From contig NW_027480492.1 in assembly GCF_051401765.1 (NCBI RefSeq), positions 620,001 through 684,000 of the forward strand: 64,000 nt of DNA. The letters run 5' to 3'. How positions within the stretch are numbered: position 1 is the stretch's first letter; each line of letters begins with the position of its first letter. Made by a program: the position numbers and the translations under genes. Of this stretch, positions 25,501 to 39,500 are shown piece by piece. The notes beneath the pieces were generated by a model, which had not been told where the DNA came from, searched no databases, and worked only from the letters and a program-made list of their open reading frames with translations. The DNA is from Calliopsis andreniformis (lineage: Eukaryota; Arthropoda; Insecta; Hymenoptera; Andrenidae).

Positions 25501-27190
25501 CAATCCCCAGTCCTCAGGCCTCAAACCTCAATCCTCAAACCTCAGCCCTCATCCTCAATCCTCAATCCTCAATCCTCAATCCTCAATCTTCAATCCTCAA
25601 CACTCAATCCTCAATACTCTATCCTCAATCGTCAATCCTCAATCCCCAATCCTCAATCTTCAATCCTCAATCCTCAATCCTAAATCCTCAATCCTCAATC
25701 TTCAATCCTCAGTACTCAAACTTCAATCCTCAATCCTCAATCCTCAAACCTCAACAGTCAGTCCTCAATGTTCAATTCTCAATTCTCAAACTTCAATCCA
25801 CAATACTGAATCCTCAATCCGCAATCCTCAAGCCCCAATCCTCAATCCTCAATCCTCAATCCTCAATCCTCAATTTTCAATCCTCAATACTCAATCTTCA
25901 ATCCTCAATCCTCAATCCTCAATACTCAATCCTCAATCCTCAATCCTCAATCCTCAATCTTCAATCCTCAGTACTCAATTTGCAATCTTCAATCCCCAAT
26001 CCTCAATCCTCAATACTCATTCTCCAATCCTCAATACCCAATCCTCAATCTTCAATCCTCAATCCTCAATCCTCAATCCTCAACCTTCAATCCTCAATAC
26101 TCAATCTTCAATTCTCAATCCTCAATCCTCAATCCTCAGACCTCAAACATCAATATTCAACCCTCGGTCCTTCGCCTCAATCCACAACCCTCAATCCTCA
26201 ATCCTCAATATTCAATCATCAATATTCAATCTTCAATCCTCAATCCTCAATCCTCAATCCTCAATCCTCAATCCTCAATCCTCAATCCCCAATCCTCAAT
26301 CTTTAATCCTGAATCCTCAATACTCAATCCTCAATCCTAAACCTTCCACCCTCAATACTCAATCTTCAATCCTCAATGCTCAGTCCTCAATCCTCAATCC
26401 TCAATCCTCAATCCTCAACCATCAATCCTCAAAACTCAATTTTCAATCCTCAATACTCAATCCTCAATACTCAATCCTCATTCTTCAATCCTCAACACCC
26501 AATCCTCAATCTTCAATCCTCAATCCTCAATCCTCAATTCTCAATCCTCAATCCTCAATCTTCAGACCTCAAACATCAATATTCAACCCTCGGCCCATCG
26601 CCTCAATCCACAACCCTCAATCCTCAATCCTCAATCTTCAATCATCAATATTCAATCTTCAATCCTCAATCCTCAATCCTCAATCCTCAATCCTCAATCC
26701 TCAATCTTTAATCCTGAATCCTCAATACTCAATCCTCAATCCTAAGTCTTCAACCCTCAATACTCAATCTTCAATCCTCAATCCTCAATCCTCAATCCTC
26801 AATCCTCAAACCTCAATCCTCAATCTTCAATCCTCAAAACTCAATTTTCAATCCTCAATCCTCAATCCTCAATCCTCAATCCTCAATTCTCAATCCTCAG
26901 TCTTCAATCCTCAATACTCAATCTTCAATCCTCGGTCCTCAATCCTCAATCGTCAATCTCCAATCCTGAATACTCAATCTTCAATCCTCAATCCTCAATC
27001 CTCAATCCTCAATCCTCAATCCTCATTCTTCAATCCTCAATACCCAATCCTCAATCTTCAATCCTCAATCCTCAATCCTCAATTCTCAACCCTCAACCCT
27101 CAGTCCTCAGTCCTCAAACCTCAATCCTCAAACCTCAGCCCTCATCCTCAATCCTCAATCCTCAATACTCAATCCTCAATCTTCAATCCT
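19545..27190 (+). repeat. Duplication C, copy 1 (8,910-bp period)
   Basis: This 7.6-kb block recurs at 28,455-36,505. The offset is 8,910 up to about 24,950 and 9,329 from 24,542 onward; the difference, 419 bp, equals a tandem duplication found only in the second copy. Landmark pairs are 20,207/29,117 and 23,769/32,679 (CAACAATCAG island), 23,199/32,109 and 26,147/35,476 (CTCGGTCC island). The block is followed directly by its second copy with a short shared overlap, so 19,545-36,505 behaves as about two tandem macro-units of 8.9 kb. Confidence 0.9.
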
Positions 27191-28795
27191 CAATCCTCAA
27201 TCCTCAATCCTCAATCCTCAATTTTCAATCCTCAGTACTCAATCTGCAATCTTCAATCCTCAATCCTCAATCCTCAATACTCATTCTTCAATACTCAATA
27301 CCCAATACTCAATCATCAATCCTCAATCCTCAATCCTCAATCCTCGATTCTCAATCCTCAATCCTCAATCCTCAGACCATAAACATCAATATTCAACCCT
27401 CGGTCCTCGGCCTCAATCCACAACCCTCAATCCTCAATCCTCAATCTTCAATCATCAATATTCAATATTCAATCCTCAATCCTCAAAACTCAACCCTCAA
27501 TCCTCAATCCTCAATCCTCAATCTTTAATCCTCAATCCTCAATACTCAATCTTCAATCCACAATACTCAATTTTCAATCCTCAATCCTCAATCCTCAATC
27601 CTCATTCATCAATCCTCAACACCCAATCCTCAATCTTCAATCCTCAATCCTCAATCCTCAATTCTCAACCCTCAATCCTCAATCCTCAGACCTCAAACAT
27701 CAATACTCAGCCCTCAGTCCTCGTCCTCAATCCATAACCTTCAATCCTCGATCGTCAATCTTCAATCATCAATATTCAATCTTCAATCCTCAATCCTCAA
27801 TACTCAATGTTCAATCCTCAATACGCAATCCTCAATCTTCAATCCTCAATCCTCAATCCTCAATCCTCAATCCTCAATCCTCAATCCTCAGTCCTCAAAC
27901 CTCAATCCTTATTCCTCAATCCTGAATCCTCTATCTCCAGCCCTCAGTCCTCAACAATCAGTTGTCAGTCCTCAATCCTCAGTAGAATATCCTCAATTCA
28001 CAGGTTTCAATACTCAATACTCAACCTGCAATCTTCAAATCTCTATCCACAAACATCTATTCTCATCACTCATCCCTCAACACTCAGTCCCCAATCCACA
28101 ATCTTCAATCCTCAATCCTCGATCCTCAATCCTCAATCCTTAATCTTCAATCCTCAATACTCAATCTTCAACCCTCAATCCTCAATCCTCGGTCCTCACT
28201 ACTCAATCCCCAATCCTCGTTCCTCAAACCTCAATCCTCAACCATCAGTCCTCATCCTCAATTCTCAATTCTTAATCCTCAATCCTCAATCATCAATCCT
28301 CAATCCTCAATCCTCAATTCTCAATCCTTAATCCTCAATCCTCAATCCTCAATCCCCAATCCTCATTCTTCAAACCTCAATCCTCAACCCTCAGTACTCA
28401 TCCTCAATTCTCAATTCTCAATCACCAATCCTCAATCCTCAATCCTCAATCTTCAATCCCCAATACTCAATCTTCAATCCTCAATCCTCAAGCCTCAATC
28501 CTCAATCCTCAACCCTCAGTCATCAGTACTCAATCTTCAATACTCAATCCTCAATCCTCAATACTCAATCCTCAATCCTCAATCCTCAATCCTCAATCCT
28601 CAAACCTCAATCCTCAACCCTCAGTCCTCATCCTCAATTCTCAATTCTCATTCCTCAACCCTTAGTCCCCAATCCTCAACCTTCAATCCTCAATCCTCAA
28701 TCCTCAATCCTCAATCCTCAATCCTCTACCTTCAATCCTCAATACTCAATCTTCAATCTTCAATCCTCAATCCTCAATCCTCAATCCTCAATCTT
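23180..28795 (+). repeat. Duplication D, copy 2, with private 552-bp-offset duplication
   Basis: This is the partner of 8,600-14,270. It carries an internal duplication (25,040-25,404 repeated at 25,592-25,956) that copy 1 lacks, and lacks the 510-bp duplication that copy 1 carries. It overlaps duplication C, whose second copy at 33,871-36,505 also contains the 552-bp duplication. The 552-bp event therefore preceded the C duplication. Confidence 0.85.
25040..25956 (+). repeat. 552-bp-offset internal duplication
   Basis: Words at 25,046 (CAACACTC) and 25,158 (CAGTACTCAAACTTC) recur at 25,598 and 25,710, each 552 bp later. The segment also contains ACAGTCAGTCC and ATTCTCAATTC words in the same order. 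The same arrangement exists at 34,375-35,285, with CAGTACTC words at 34,487 and 35,039, again 552 bp apart. It is absent from the homologous region at 10,550-10,930. Confidence 0.85.
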
Positions 28796-31700
28796 CAATC
28801 CTTAATACTCATTCTTGAATCCTCAATCCTCAATCCTCTATCCTCAATCCTCATTGTTCAATCCTCAATACCCAATCCGCAATCTTCAATCCTCAATACT
28901 CAATCCTCATTCTTCAATCCTCAATACCCAATCCTCAATCTCCAATCCTCAATCCTCAATCCTCAATTCTCAACCCTCAATCCCCAGTCCTCAGGCCTCA
29001 AACCTCAATCCTCAAACCTCAGCCCTCATCCTCAATCCTCAATCCTCAATCCTCAGTCCTCAAACCTCAATCCTTATTCCTCAATCCTGAATCCTCAATC
29101 TCCAGCCCTCAGTCCTCAACAATCAGTTGTCAGTCCTCAATCCTCAGTAGAATATCCTCAATTCACAGGTTTCAATACTCAATACTCAACCTGCAATCTT
29201 CAAATCTCTATCCACAAACATCTATTCTCATCACTCATCCCTCAACACTCAGTCCCCAATCCACAATCTTCAATCCTCAATCCTCGATCCTCAATCCTCA
29301 ATCCTTAATCTTCAATCCTCAATACTCAATCTTCAATCCTCAATCCTCAATCCTCGGTCCTCACTACTCAATCCCCAATCCTCGTTCCTCAAACCTCAAT
29401 CCTCAACCATCAGTCCTCATCCTCAATTCTCAATTCTTAATCCTCAATCCTCAATCATCAATCCTCAATCCTCAATCCTCAATTCTCAATCCTTAATCCT
29501 CAATCCTCAATCCTCAATCCCCAATCCTCATTCTTCAAACCTCAATCCTCAACCCTCAGTACTCATCCTCAATTCTCAATTCTCAATCACCAATCCTCAA
29601 TCCTCAATCCTCAATCTTCAATCCCCAATACTCAATCTTCAATCCTCAATCCTCAAGCCTCAATCCTCAATCCTCAACCCTCAGTCATCAGTACTCAATC
29701 TTCAATACTCAATCCTCAATCTTCAATACTCAATCCTCAATCCTCAATCCTCAATCCTCAATCCTCAAACCTCAATCCTCAACCCTCAGTCCTCATCCTC
29801 AATTCTCAATTCTCATTCCTCAACCCTTAGTCCCCAATCCTCAACCTTCAATCCTCAATCCTCAATCCTCAATCCTCAATCCTCAATCCTCAACCTTCAA
29901 TCCTCAATACTCAATCTTCAATCTTCAATCCTCAATCCTCAATCCTCAATCCTCAATCCTCAATCCTCAATCTTCAATCCTTAATACTCATTCTTGAATC
30001 CTCAATCCTCAATCCTCTATCCTCAATCCTCATTGTTCAATCCTCAATACCCAATCCGCAATCTTCAATCCTCAATACTCAATCCTCATTCTTCAATCCT
30101 CAATACCCAATCCTCAATCTCCAATCCTCAATCCTCAATCCTCAATTCTCAACCCTCAATCCCCAGTCCTCAGGCCTCAAACCTCAATCCTCAAACCTCA
30201 GCCCTCATCCTCAATCCTCAATCCTCAATCCTCAATCCTCAATCTTCAATCCTCAATACTCAATCTTCAATAATCAATCCTCAGCTCTCAATCCTCAATC
30301 CTCAATCCTCAATCGTCAATCCTCAATCCTCAATCCTCAATCTTCAATCCTCAATCCTCAATCCTCAATCCTCAATCCTCAATCTTCAATCCTCAACACT
30401 CAATCCTCAATACTCTATCCTCAATCGTCAATCCTCAATCCCCAATCCTCAATCTTCAATCCTCAATCCTCAATCCTAAATCCTCAATCCTCAATCTTCA
30501 ATGCTCAGTACTCAAACTTCAATCCTCAATCCTCAATCCTCAAACCTCAACAGTCAGTCCTCAATGTTCAATTCTCAATTCTCAAACTTCAATCCACAAT
30601 ACTGAATCCTCAATCCGCAATCCTCAAGCCCCAATCCTCAATCCTCAATCCTCAATCCTCAATCCTCAATCCTCAATTTTCAATCCTCAATACTCAATCT
30701 TCAATCCTCAATCCTCAATCCTCAATACTCAATCCTCAATACTCAATCCTCAATCCTCAATCTTCAATCCTCAGTACTCAATTTGCAATCTTCAATCCCC
30801 AATCCTCAATCCTCAATACTCATTCTCCAATCCTGAATACCCAATCCTCAATCTTCAATCCTCAATCCTCAATCCTCAATCCTCAACCTTCAATCCTCAA
30901 TACTCAATCTTCAATTCTCAATCCTCAATCCTCAATCCTCAATCCCCAATCCTCATTCTTCAAACCTCAATCCTCAACCCTCAGTACTCATCCTCAATTC
31001 TCAATTCTCAATCACCAATCCTCAATCCTCAATCCTCAATCTTCAATCCCCAATACTCAATCTTCAATCCTCAATCCTCAAGCCTCAATACTCAATCCTC
31101 AACCCTCAGTCATCAGTACTCAATCTTCAATACTCAATCCTCAATCCTCAATACTCAATCCTCAATCCTCAATCCTCAATCCTCAATCCTCAAACCTCAA
31201 TCCTCAACCCTCAGTCCTCATCCTCAATTCTCAATTCTCATTCCTCAACCCTTAGTCCCCAATCCTCAACCTTCAATCCTCAATCCTCAATCCTCAATCC
31301 TCAATCCTCAACCTTCAATCCTCAATACTCAATCTTCAATCTTCAATCCTCAATCCTCAATCCTCAATCCTCAATCCTCAATCCTCAATCTTCAATCCTT
31401 AATACTCATTCTTGAATCCTCAATCCTCAATCCTCTATCCTCAATCCTCATTGTTCAATCCTCAATACCCAATCGGCAATCTTCAATCCTCAATACTCAA
31501 TCCTCATTCTTCAATCCTCAATACCCAATCCTCAATCTCCAATCCTCAATCCTCAATCCTCAATTCTCAACCCTCAATCCCCAGTCCTCAGGCCTCAAAC
31601 CTCAGTCCTCAAACCTCAGCCCTCATCCTCAATCCTCAATCCTCAATCCTCAATCCTCAATCTTCAATCCTCAACACTCAATCCTCAATACGCTATCCTC

Positions 31701-34700
31701 AATCGTCAATCCTCAATCCCCAATCCTCAATCTTCAATCCTCAATCCTCAATCCTAAATCCTCAATCCTCAATCTTCAATCCTCAGTACTCAAACTTCAA
31801 TCCTCAATCCTCAATCCTCAAACCTCAACAGTCAGTCCTCAATGTTCAATTCTCAATTCTCAAACTTCAATCCACAATACTGAATCCTCAATCCGCAATC
31901 CTCAAGCCCCAATCCTCAATCCTCAATCCTCAATCCTCAATCCTCAATTTTCAATCCTCAATACTCAACCTTCAATCCTCAATCCTCAATCCTCAATACT
32001 CAATCCTCAATCCTCAATCCTCAATCCTCAATCTTCAATCCTCAGTACTCAATTTGCAATCTTCAATCCCCAATCCTCAATCCTCAATCCTCAATCCTCA
32101 GACCATAAACATCAATATTCAACCCTCGGTCCTCGGCCTCAATCCACAACCCTCAATCCTCAATCCTCAATCCTCAATCATCAATATTCAATATTCAATC
32201 CTCAATCCTCAAAACTCAACCCTCAATTCTCAATCCTCAATCCTCAATCTTTAATCCTCAATCCTCAATACTCAATCTTCAATCCACAATACTCAATTTT
32301 CAAATCCTCAATCCTCAATCCTCAATCCTCATTCTTCAATCCTCAACACCCAATCCTCAATCTTCAATCCTCAATCCTCAATCCTCAATTCTCAACCCTC
32401 AATCCTCAATCCTCAGACCTCAAACATCAATACTCAGCCCTCAGTCCTCGTCCTCAATCCATAACCCTCAATCCTCGATCGTCAATCTTCAATCATCAAT
32501 ATTCAATCTTCAATCCTCAATCCTCAATACTCAATGTTCAATCCTCAATACGCAATCCTCAATCTTCAATCCTCAATCCTCAATCCTCAATCCTCAATCC
32601 TCAATCCTCAATCCTCAGTCCTCAAACCTCAATCCTTATTCCTCAATCCTGAATCCTCAATCTCCAGCCCTCAGTCCTCAACAATCAGTTGTCAGTCCTC
32701 AATCCTCAGTAGAATATCCTCAATTCACAGGTTTCAATACTCAATACTCAACCTGCAATCTTCAAATCTCTATCCACAAACATCTATTCTCATCACTCAT
32801 CCCTCAACACTCAGTCCCCAATCCACAATCTTCAATCCTCAATCCTCGATCCTCAATCCTCAATCCTTAATCGTCAATCCTCAATACTCAATCTTCAATC
32901 CTCAATCCTCAATCCTCGGTCCTCACTACTCAATCCCCAATCCTCGTTCCTCAAACCTCAATCCTCAACCATCAGTCCTCATCCTCAATTCTCAATTCTT
33001 AATCCTCAATCCTCAATCATCAATCCTCAATCCTCAATCCTCAATTCTCAATCCTTAATCCTCAATCCTCAATCCTCAATCCCCAATCCTCATTCTTCAA
33101 ACCTCAATCCTCAACCCTCAGTACTCATCCTCAATTCTCAATTCTCAATCACCAATCCTCAATCCTCAATCCTCAATCTTCAATCCCCAATACTCAATCT
33201 TCAATCCTCAATCCTCAAGCCTCAATCCTCAATCCTCAACCCTCAGTCATCAGTACTCAATCTTCAATACTCAATCCTCAATCCTCAATACTCAATCCTC
33301 AATCCTCAATCCTCAATCCTCAATCCTCAAACCTCAATCCTCAACCCTCAGTCCTCATCCTCAATTCTCAATTCTCATTCCTCAACCCTTAGTCCCCAAT
33401 CCTCAACCTTCAATCCTCAATCCTCAATCCTCAATCCTCAATCCTCAATCCTCAACCTTCAATCCTCAATACTCAATCTTCAATCTTCAATCCTCAATCC
33501 TCAATCCTCAATCCTCAATCCTCAATCCTCAATCTTCAATCCTTAATACTCATTCTTGAATCCTCAATCCTCAATCCTCTATCCTCAATCCTCATTGTTC
33601 AATCCTCAATACCCAATCCGCAATCTTCAATCCTCAATACTCAATCCTCATTCTTCAATCCTCAATACCCAATCCTCAATCTCCAATCCTCAATCCTCAA
33701 TCCTCAATTCTCAACCCTCAATCCCCAGTCCTCAGGCCTCAAACCTCAATCCTCAAACCTCAGCCCTCATCCTCAATCCTCAATCCTCAATCCTCAATCC
33801 TCAATCCTCAATCTTCAATCCTCAATACTCAATCTTCAATAATCAATCCTCAGCTCTCAATCCTCAATCCTCAACCTTCAATCCTCAATACTCAATCTTC
33901 AATCTTCAATCCTCAATCCTCAATCCTCAATCCTCAATCCTCAATCCTCAATCTTCAATCCTTAATACTCATTCTTGAATCCTCAATCCTCAATCCTCTA
34001 TCCTCAATCCTCATTGTTCAATCCTCAATACCCAATCCGCAATCTTCAATCCTCAATACTCAATCCTCATTCTTCAATCCTCAATACCCAATCCTCAATC
34101 TCCAATCCTCAATCCTCAATCCTCAATTCTCAACCCTCAATCCCCAGTCCTCAGGCCTCAAACCTCAATCCTCAAACCTCAGCCCTCATCCTCAATCCTC
34201 AATCCTCAATCCTCAATCCTCAATCTTCAATCCTCAATACTCAATCTTCAATAATCAATCCTCAGCTCTCAATCCTCAATCCTCAATCCTCAATCGTCAA
34301 TCCTCAATCCTCAATCCTCAATCTTCAATCCTCAATCCTCAATCCTCAATCCTCAATCCTCAATCTTCAATCCTCAACACTCAATCCTCAATACTCTATC
34401 CTCAATCGTCAATCCTCAATCCCCAATCCTCAATCTTCAATCCTCAATCCTCAATCCTAAATCCTCAATCCTCAATCTTCAATCCTCAGTACTCAAACTT
34501 CAATCCTCAATCCTCAATCCTCAAACCTCAACAGTCAGTCCTCAATGTTCAATTCTCAATTCTCAAACTTCAATCCACAATACTGAATCCTCAATCCGCA
34601 ATCCTCAAGCCCCAATCCTCAATCCTCAATCCTCAATCCTCAATCCTCAATTTTCAATCCTCAATACTCAATCTTCAATCCTCAATCCTCAATCCTCAAT

Positions 34701-36505
34701 ACTCAATCCTCAATCCTCAATCCTCAATCCTCAATCTTCAATCCTCAATACTCAATCTTCAATCTTCAATCCTCAATCCTCAATCCTCAATCCTCAATCC
34801 TCAATCCTCAATCCTCAATTCTCAACCCTCAATCCCCAGTCCTCAGGCCTCAAACCTCAATCCTCAAACCTCAGCCCTCATCCTCAATCCTCAATCCTCA
34901 ATCCTCAATCCTCAATCTTCAATCCTCAACACTCAATCCTCAATACTCTATCCTCAATCGTCAATCCTCAATCCCCAATCCTCAATCTTCAATCCTCAAT
35001 CCTCAATCCTAAATCCTCAATCCTCAATCTTCAATCCTCAGTACTCAAACTTCAATCCTCAATCCTCAATCCTCAAACCTCAACAGTCAGTCCTCAATGT
35101 TCAATTCTCAATTCTCAAACTTCAATCCACAATACTGAATCCTCAATCCGCAATCCTCAAGCCCCAATCCTCAATCCTCAATCCTCAATCCTCAATCCTC
35201 AATTTTCAATCCTCAATACTCAATCTTCAATCCTCAATCCTCAATCCTCAATACTCAATCCTCAATCCTCAATCCTCAATCCTCAATCTTCAATCCTCAG
35301 TACTCAATTTGCAATCTTCAATCCCCAATCCTCAATCCTCAATACTCATTCTCCAATCCTCAATACCCAATCCTCAATCTTCAATCCTCAATCCTCAATC
35401 CTCAATCCTCAACCTTCAATCCTCAATACTCAATCTTCAATTCTCAATCCTCAATCCTCAATCCTCAGACCTCAAACATCAATATTCAACCCTCGGTCCT
35501 TCGCCTCAATCCACAACCCTCAATCCTCAATCCTCAATATTCAATCATCAATATTCAATCTTCAATCCTCAATCCTCAATCCTCAATCCTCAATCCTCAA
35601 TCCTCAATCCTCAATCCCCAATCCTCAATCTTTAATCCTGAATCCTCAATACTCAATCCTCAATCCTAAACCTTCCACCCTCAATACTCAATCTTCAATC
35701 CTCAATGCTCAATCCTCAATCCTCAATCCTCAATCCTCAATCTCAAAACTCAATTTTCAATCCTCAATACTCAATCCTCAATACTCAATCCTCATTCTTC
35801 AATCCTCAACACCCAATCCTCAATCTTCAATCCTCAATCCTCAATCCTCAATTCTCAATCCTTAATCCTCAATCTTCAGACCTCAAACATCAATATTCAA
35901 CCCTCGGTCCATCGCCTCAATCCACAACCCTCAATCCTCAATCCTCAATCTTCAATCATCAATATTCAATCTTCAATCCTCAATCCTCAATCCTCAATCC
36001 TCAATCCTCAATCCTCAATCTTTAATCCTGAATCCTCAATACTCAATCCTCAATCCTAAGTCTTCAACCCTCAATACTCAATCTTCAATCCTCAATCCTC
36101 AATCCTCAATCCTCAATCCTCAAACCTCAATCCTCAATCTTCAATCCTCAAAACTCAATTTTCAATCCTCAATCCTCAATCTTCAATCCTCAATCCTCAA
36201 TTCTCAATCCTCAGTCTTCAATCCTCAAATACTCAATCTTCAATCCTCGGTCCTCAATCCTCAATCGTCAATCTCCAATCCTGAATACTCAATCTTCAAT
36301 CCTCAATCCTCAATCCTCAATCCTCAATCCTCAATCCTCATTCTTCAATCCTCAATACCCAATCCTCAATCTTCAATCCTCAATCCTCAATCCTCAATTC
36401 TCAACCCTCAACCCTCAGTCCTCAGTCCTCAAACCTCAATCCTCAAACCTCAGCCCTCATCCTCAATCCTCAATCCTCTATCCTCAATCCTCAATCTTCA
36501 ATCCT
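28455..36505 (+). repeat. Duplication C, copy 2
   Basis: This is the second macro-unit of the 8.9-kb tandem. It contains the extra 419-bp tandem duplication at 33,452-34,289. The right end is near 36,505, after the match to 27,121-27,190 decays (CCTCTATCC here versus CCTCAATACTC there). The last 0.8 kb overlaps duplication A copy 2, showing that the large repeats are interlocked rather than cleanly abutting. Confidence 0.88.
33452..34289 (+). repeat. 419-bp tandem duplication
   Basis: TCAACCTTCAATCC starts at 33,452 and 33,871, and TTGAATCC words lie at 33,556 and 33,975, so a 419-bp block is duplicated head to tail. The junction at 33,871 follows CAGCTCTCAATCC. The homologous region at 24,542-24,960 has one copy, and the 419 bp exactly accounts for the shift from offset 8,910 to 9,329 between the large C copies. 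The two copies differ by one heptamer. Confidence 0.9.
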
Positions 36506-39500
36506 CAATACTCAATCTTGAACCCTCAATCCTCAGTCCACAAACCACAATTCTGAATCCTCAACCCTGCATCCTCAGTCTTCAGCCCTCAGTCCTCAAC
36601 AATCAGTTGTCAATCCTCAATCGCCAATAGAACATCCTCAATTCACAGTTTTCAATACTCAATACTCAATCTGCAATCCTCAGTCCTCAATACTCAAACC
36701 TCAATCCTCAACCTTCAATCCTCAATACTCAATCTTCTACCCACAATCCTCAATCCCCAATTCTCAATCCTTAATCCTCAATCCTCAATCTTCAATACTC
36801 AATCCTCAATACTCAATCTTCAATCCTCAATCCTCAATCCCCAATCCTCAAACCTCAATCCTCAACCCTCAGTCCTCAACCTCAATTCTCAATCCTCAAT
36901 CCTCAATCCTCAATCCCCAATCCTCAACCTTCAATCCTCAATCCTCAATCCTCAACCTTCAATCCTCAATACTCAATCTTCAATTCACAATCCTCAATCC
37001 TCAATCCTCAGACCTCAAACATCAATATTCAACCCTCGGTCCTTCGCCTCAATCCACAACCCTCAATCCTCAATCCTCAATCTTCAATCATCAATATTCA
37101 ATCTTCAATCCTCAATCCTCAATCCTCAATCGTCAATCCTCAATCCTCAATCCTCTATCTTCAATCCTCAATCCTCAATTCTCAATGCTCAATACTCAAT
37201 CTTCAATCCTTAATACTCAATCTTCAATCCTCAATCCTCAATCCTCAATCCTCAATCCTCAATCTTCAATCCTCAATCCTCAATCCTCAATCCTCAATCC
37301 TCAATCTTCAATCCTCAATCCCCAATCCTCAATCTTCAATCCGCAATCCTCAATCCTCAATCCTCAATCCTCAAATCTCAATTCTCAATCGTCAATCCCC
37401 AATCCTCAATCTTCAATCCTCATTAATCAATCTCCAATCCTAGATCCTGAAAACCCAATCCTCAATCCTTAATCCTCAACATTCAATCCTCAATCCCCAG
37501 TCCTCAATCTTCAATCCTCAATGCTCCATCCTCTATCCTCAATCCTCAGTCCTCAATCCTCAACCTTCAATCCTCAATACTCAATCTTCAATCCTCAATC
37601 TTCAATCCTCAATACTCAATCCTCAATCCTCAATCCTCAATCTTCAATCCTCAATACTCAATCCTCAATCCTCAGTCCTCAATCCTCAATGTTCAATCCG
37701 CAATACCCAATCCTCAATCGTTATTACTCAATCCCCAATCCTCAGTCCTCAATCCTCAATACTCAACCCTCAATCGTCAATCCTCAATCCTCAATGTTCA
37801 ATCCGCAATACCCAATCCTCAATGTTCAATCCGCAATACCCAATCCTCAATCTTCAATGCTCAATCCTCAATCCCCAATCCTCAATCCTCAATCCTCATT
37901 CATCAATCCTCAATACCCAATCCTCAATCTTCAATCCTCAATCCTCAATCCTCAATTCTCAACCCTCAATCCTTAGTCCTCAGTCCTCAAACCTCAATCC
38001 TCAAACCTCAGCCCTCATCCTCAATCCTCAATCCTCAATCCTCAATCCTCAATCTTCAATCCTCAATCCTCAATCCTCAATCCTCAATCCTCAATCCTCA
38101 ATCCTCAATCCTCAATCTTCAATCCTCAATACTCAATCTTCAATAATCAATCCTCAGCTCTCAATCCTCAATACTCAATCCTCAATCGTCAATCCTCAAT
38201 CCTCAATCCTCAATCTTCAATCCTCAATCCTCAATCCTCAATCCTCAATCCTCAACCTTCAATCCTCAATCCTCAATCCTCAATCTTCAATCCTCAATCT
38301 TCAATCCTCAATCCTCAATCCTCAATCCTCAATCCTCAATCCTCAATCCTCAATCCACAGTCCTTAGGCCTCAAACCTCAACCCTCAAATCTCAGAACTC
38401 ATCCTCAATCCTCAATCCTCAATCCTCAATCCTCAATCCTCAATCTTCAATCCTCAATACTCAATCTTCAATCCTCAATCCTCAATCCTCAATACTCAAC
38501 CATCAATCCTCAATTCTCAATACTCAATAGAATATCCTGAATTTTCAGGATTCAATACTCAAACCTCAACCCTCAACCCTCAGCCCTCATCCTCAATCCT
38601 CAATCCTCAATCCTCAATCCTCAATATTCAATCCTCAAGACTCAATCTTCCACCCTCAATCCTCAATCCTCAACCCTCAATCCTCAATCCTCAGTCTTCA
38701 ATCCACAATCTTCAATACTCAATCGTCAATCTTCAGTCCTCAATCCTCAATCCCCAATCCTCGTTCCTCAAACCTCAATCCTCAACCCTCACTCCTCATC
38801 CTCAATTCTCAATTCTCAATACTCAATCCTCAATCCTCAATCTTCAATCCTCAATAATCAATCTCCAATCCTAGTTCCTCAATTCACAATCCTCAATCCT
38901 TAAACCTCAATCTTGAATCCTCAATCCCCAGGCATCAAACTTCAATCCTCAATGCTCAATCCTCAATCCTCAGCCGTCAGTCCTCAATCCTCAATCCTCA
39001 ATCCTCAAACCTCAATCCTCAACCGTCAGTCCTCGTCCTCAATCCTCAACCCTCAATCCTCGATCCTCAACCTTCAATCCTCAATACTCAATGTTCAATC
39101 CTCAATCCTCAATCCTCAATCCTCAATCCTCAAACCTCAATCCTCAACCCTCAGTCCTCATCCTCAATTCTCAATTCTCAATCCTCAAACCTCAATCCCC
39201 AATCCTCAACCTTCAATCCTCAATACTCAATCCTCAATCCTCAATCCTCAATCTTCAATCCTCAATCCTCAATCCTCAATCCTCAATCCTCAATCCTCAA
39301 TTCTCAATCCTTAATCCTCAATCCTCAATCATCAATCCCCAATCCTCATTCTTCAAACCTCAATCATCAACCCTCAGTACTCATCCTCAATTCTCAATTC
39401 TCGATCCCCAATCCTCAATGCTCAATCTTCAATCATCAATACTCAATCTTCAATCCTCAATCCTCAATCCTCAATCCTCAATCCTCCATCCTCAATACTC

